Shown here: piece after piece, positions 13,951-15,412 of the stretch
Position numbering within the stretch: position 1 is the stretch's first letter
How the letters are laid out: every line of letters begins with the position of its first letter
Origin: Globomyces pollinis-pini
Lineage: Eukaryota; Chytridiomycota; Chytridiomycetes; Rhizophydiales; Globomycetaceae
Assembly (NCBI GenBank): GCA_025399215.1
Contig: MU621464.1
Span: 1 to 15,412 of the forward strand
Direction: 5' to 3'
DNA: 15,412 nucleotides
Notes under the pieces: model-generated
What the model saw: the letters and a program-made list of their open reading frames with translations, nothing else
What the model was told of the DNA's origin: nothing
The model's database searches: none
Program-made: the position numbers and the translations under genes

Positions 13951-15412
13951 TCAATAATCAGATCCTTCATAATCCGAATCAGAATCAGATCCTTCATTAT
14001 ACGAATCAGAATCAGATCCTTCATTATCCGAATCATAATCAGGTCCTTCATTATCAGCATCACATGTACATACATCACCTCGTCTTTGATCGCAATGATA
14101 CGTCATTTTAACAGTCTTATCTAGTAAACCCAATACTTCACGATCATAAAACGTACGACAATCCAACTCTAGAGCGGTCAAGGATGTCATATAGGTGAGA
14201 GGCCAAAGACAGGATATTTCATTAGACTGAATGGAAAGTTCATATACGGAAGTTAACGTATAAAGTGGGGTGATATCTTTGATACGATTACAATCCAATT
14301 CCAATGCTTCAAGATTGATCAAATTGGATAAAGGACTGAGATTGGAAATGTTGTTTGAAGTAAGATGCAGACGGTGTAATTCAACTAGTGTTGAAAGTGG
14401 TGAAATATCAGAAATTTCATTGTTTGTTGCAGATAAAAAGAATAGATTTTGTAAATTACGCAATGGTTCGATACAAGATATCAGATTATAACATAAACAT
14501 AATTCATTCAACCCATCCAGACTAGCTAAGGCAGTACAATCTTGTATTTGATTATTAACAAGATGAAGGTATCCCAGATTTGTTAAGCTAGCCAATGGTG
14601 ATAGATCAATAATTCTGTTTGAACTCAGATAGAGTTCTTGTAATTCAACCAGATTTTGAAGACCATTTAAATTTTCAATTTGATTGCCTGATAAATCTAA
14701 AGTATCCAGTTTGATTAGGTTTGATAAAACTGACACATCTGTGATTTGATTTCCAGACATATTTAGATTTTGCAAATTAGTTAAGGATTGTAATGGTTCT
14801 AAATCAGAGATCTGATTTTGCGTTAATGATAACTGATTCAGACATAAAAGTGAAGATAGAGACGAAATATCCGAAATCAGATAGCCAGATAATTCCAATT
14901 CGACAAGGTTAGTTAAATTCACCAACGGAGCAGTGTCCATCCAAAGTGGATCCATAGTGCTCATTTTTAAAGATTTCAGTTTTGTCATGTTTTGTAATGC
15001 TATGATATTTGAGATAGGATTGTCAATGAGATTTAATTTGACAAGATTCACTAGCGGTGCTAGTCCTGATATATCACTGATTACCGCGTTGACTAATTCC
15101 AACTCTTTGAGGTGGATCATAGTGGAGAATACTTCAGTGGTTGATATAGTCATGTATGTTATTGATAGTTTTTCAAGATGAATTAGATTACAGACTACTG
15201 AGATATCTAACGGATGAGAGATATCTAATGGAAGGGATTTTTTGAATTGATTTCGAGAGGTATTGTGGTCAATAATTAGTTGTTTAAGGTTTTTGAAACT
15301 AGAAATGGTTGATAAATTGATTATTCCGATTGTATTCCAGGATAGATATTCCAAGTAAGTGAATTTTGATAACAATTCCAGATCAAAGTAATCCTGATAA
15401 GTGATATGAATT
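13951..15412 (-). CDS. F-box/LRR family protein, copy 5 (5' end outside the window)
   Basis: The frame is open to the right edge of the window, so the start, F-box and linker lie beyond 15412. The visible part, about 486 residues, begins in the linker (YFDLELLSKF, matching the other copies) and continues with all 18 LRRs in family register (for example LQNLNMSGNQITDVSVLSNL). The repeat-12 Cys (IQDCTALASL) and repeat-17 LWPLTYM are present. It ends in an acidic Asp/Glu/Ser tail made by a 27-base tandem repeat. A short Cys-containing stretch (DVCTCD) sits just before the tail. No stops or frameshifts are seen. Probable SCF adaptor if the missing part contains the F-box, which is inferred from the paralogs. 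Confidence 0.85.
   Translation of the reverse strand, partial: IHITYQDYFDLELLSKFTYLEYLSWNTIGIINLSTISSFKNLKQLIIDHNTSRNQFKKSLPLDISHPLDISVVCNLIHLEKLSITYMTISTTEVFSTMIHLKELELVNAVISDISGLAPLVNLVKLNLIDNPISNIIALQNMTKLKSLKMSTMDPLWMDTAPLVNLTNLVELELSGYLISDISSLSSLLCLNQLSLTQNQISDLEPLQSLTNLQNLNMSGNQITDVSVLSNLIKLDTLDLSGNQIENLNGLQNLVELQELYLSSNRIIDLSPLASLTNLGYLHLVNNQIQDCTALASLDGLNELCLCYNLISCIEPLRNLQNLFFLSATNNEISDISPLSTLVELHRLHLTSNNISNLSPLSNLINLEALELDCNRIKDITPLYTLTSVYELSIQSNEISCLWPLTYMTSLTALELDCRTFYDREVLGLLDKTVKMTYHCDQRRGDVCTCDADNEGPDYDSDNEGSDSDSYNEGSDSDSDYEGSDY
13961..14068 (-). repeat. 27-bp coding minisatellite in the acidic tail of copy 5
   Basis: Four copies with starts at 13961, 13988, 14015 and 14042 on the + strand (GATCCTTCAT, last one GGTCCTTCAT). 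Each encodes nine residues of the type EGSDSDSDN. The 27-base period preserves the frame, so copy number can change without breaking the protein. The SDSD units look like possible CK2 phosphorylation sites, which is inference only. Confidence 0.85.

Noticed and set aside
13872..14111. Repetitive Asn/Gln/His-rich frame on the + strand
   Set aside because: It is the antisense reading of the 27-bp minisatellite encoding the acidic tail of copy 5.
1..15412. CRISPR arrays, tRNA, rRNA or origin
   Set aside because: No spacer-repeat array, cloverleaf or rRNA-like sequence was seen; the tandem repeats present are coding or transposon-associated.

Overview
The window looks like an AT-rich stretch of a eukaryotic nuclear genome. 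The genes are monocistronic, have Kozak-like ATGs and AATAAA poly(A) hexamers just after stop codons, and show no Shine-Dalgarno-led operons. They encode F-box proteins, a Crinkler-like protein and a Tc1/mariner-type transposase remnant. An early-diverging fungus (Mucoromycota or chytrid-like) is my best guess; an oomycete or other protist cannot be excluded from sequence alone.

The window is dominated by a cluster of paralogous F-box plus leucine-rich-repeat (LRR) genes. Three intact copies lie on the + strand (107-1930, 4912-6534, 6881-8677). Two lie on the - strand (11787-13268, and 13951 to the right edge, 5'-truncated by the window). They share a short N-terminal F-box, a roughly 60-70 residue linker and about 18 LRRs of about 22 residues in the same register. 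Some also carry a roughly 43-residue N-terminal helical module of unknown nature and an acidic tail. By family logic they would be SCF ubiquitin-ligase adaptors, with the F-box binding Skp1 and the LRRs binding a target; the targets are unknown.

Between the first and second intact copies (about 2090-4440) lie three broken paralog pieces. Embedded among them is a Crinkler-like gene (ubiquitin-like header plus PD-(D/E)XK nuclease-type domain). It lacks a mapped first exon and appears to carry a premature in-frame stop. 8678-9594 holds nothing I can recognise.

9595-11700 is a decayed mobile-element region. It has a C2H2 zinc-finger ORF with broken frames upstream, a frameshifted Tc1/mariner transposase containing two large quasi-palindromes, and a compact palindrome plus 18-bp tandem repeat next to the truncated 3' end of the 11787-13268 paralog.

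Taken together, the window reads as a fast-evolving accessory cluster. Duplication, inversion, probable gene conversion, pseudogenisation and transposon decay act on a family with conserved ends and variable LRR surfaces.
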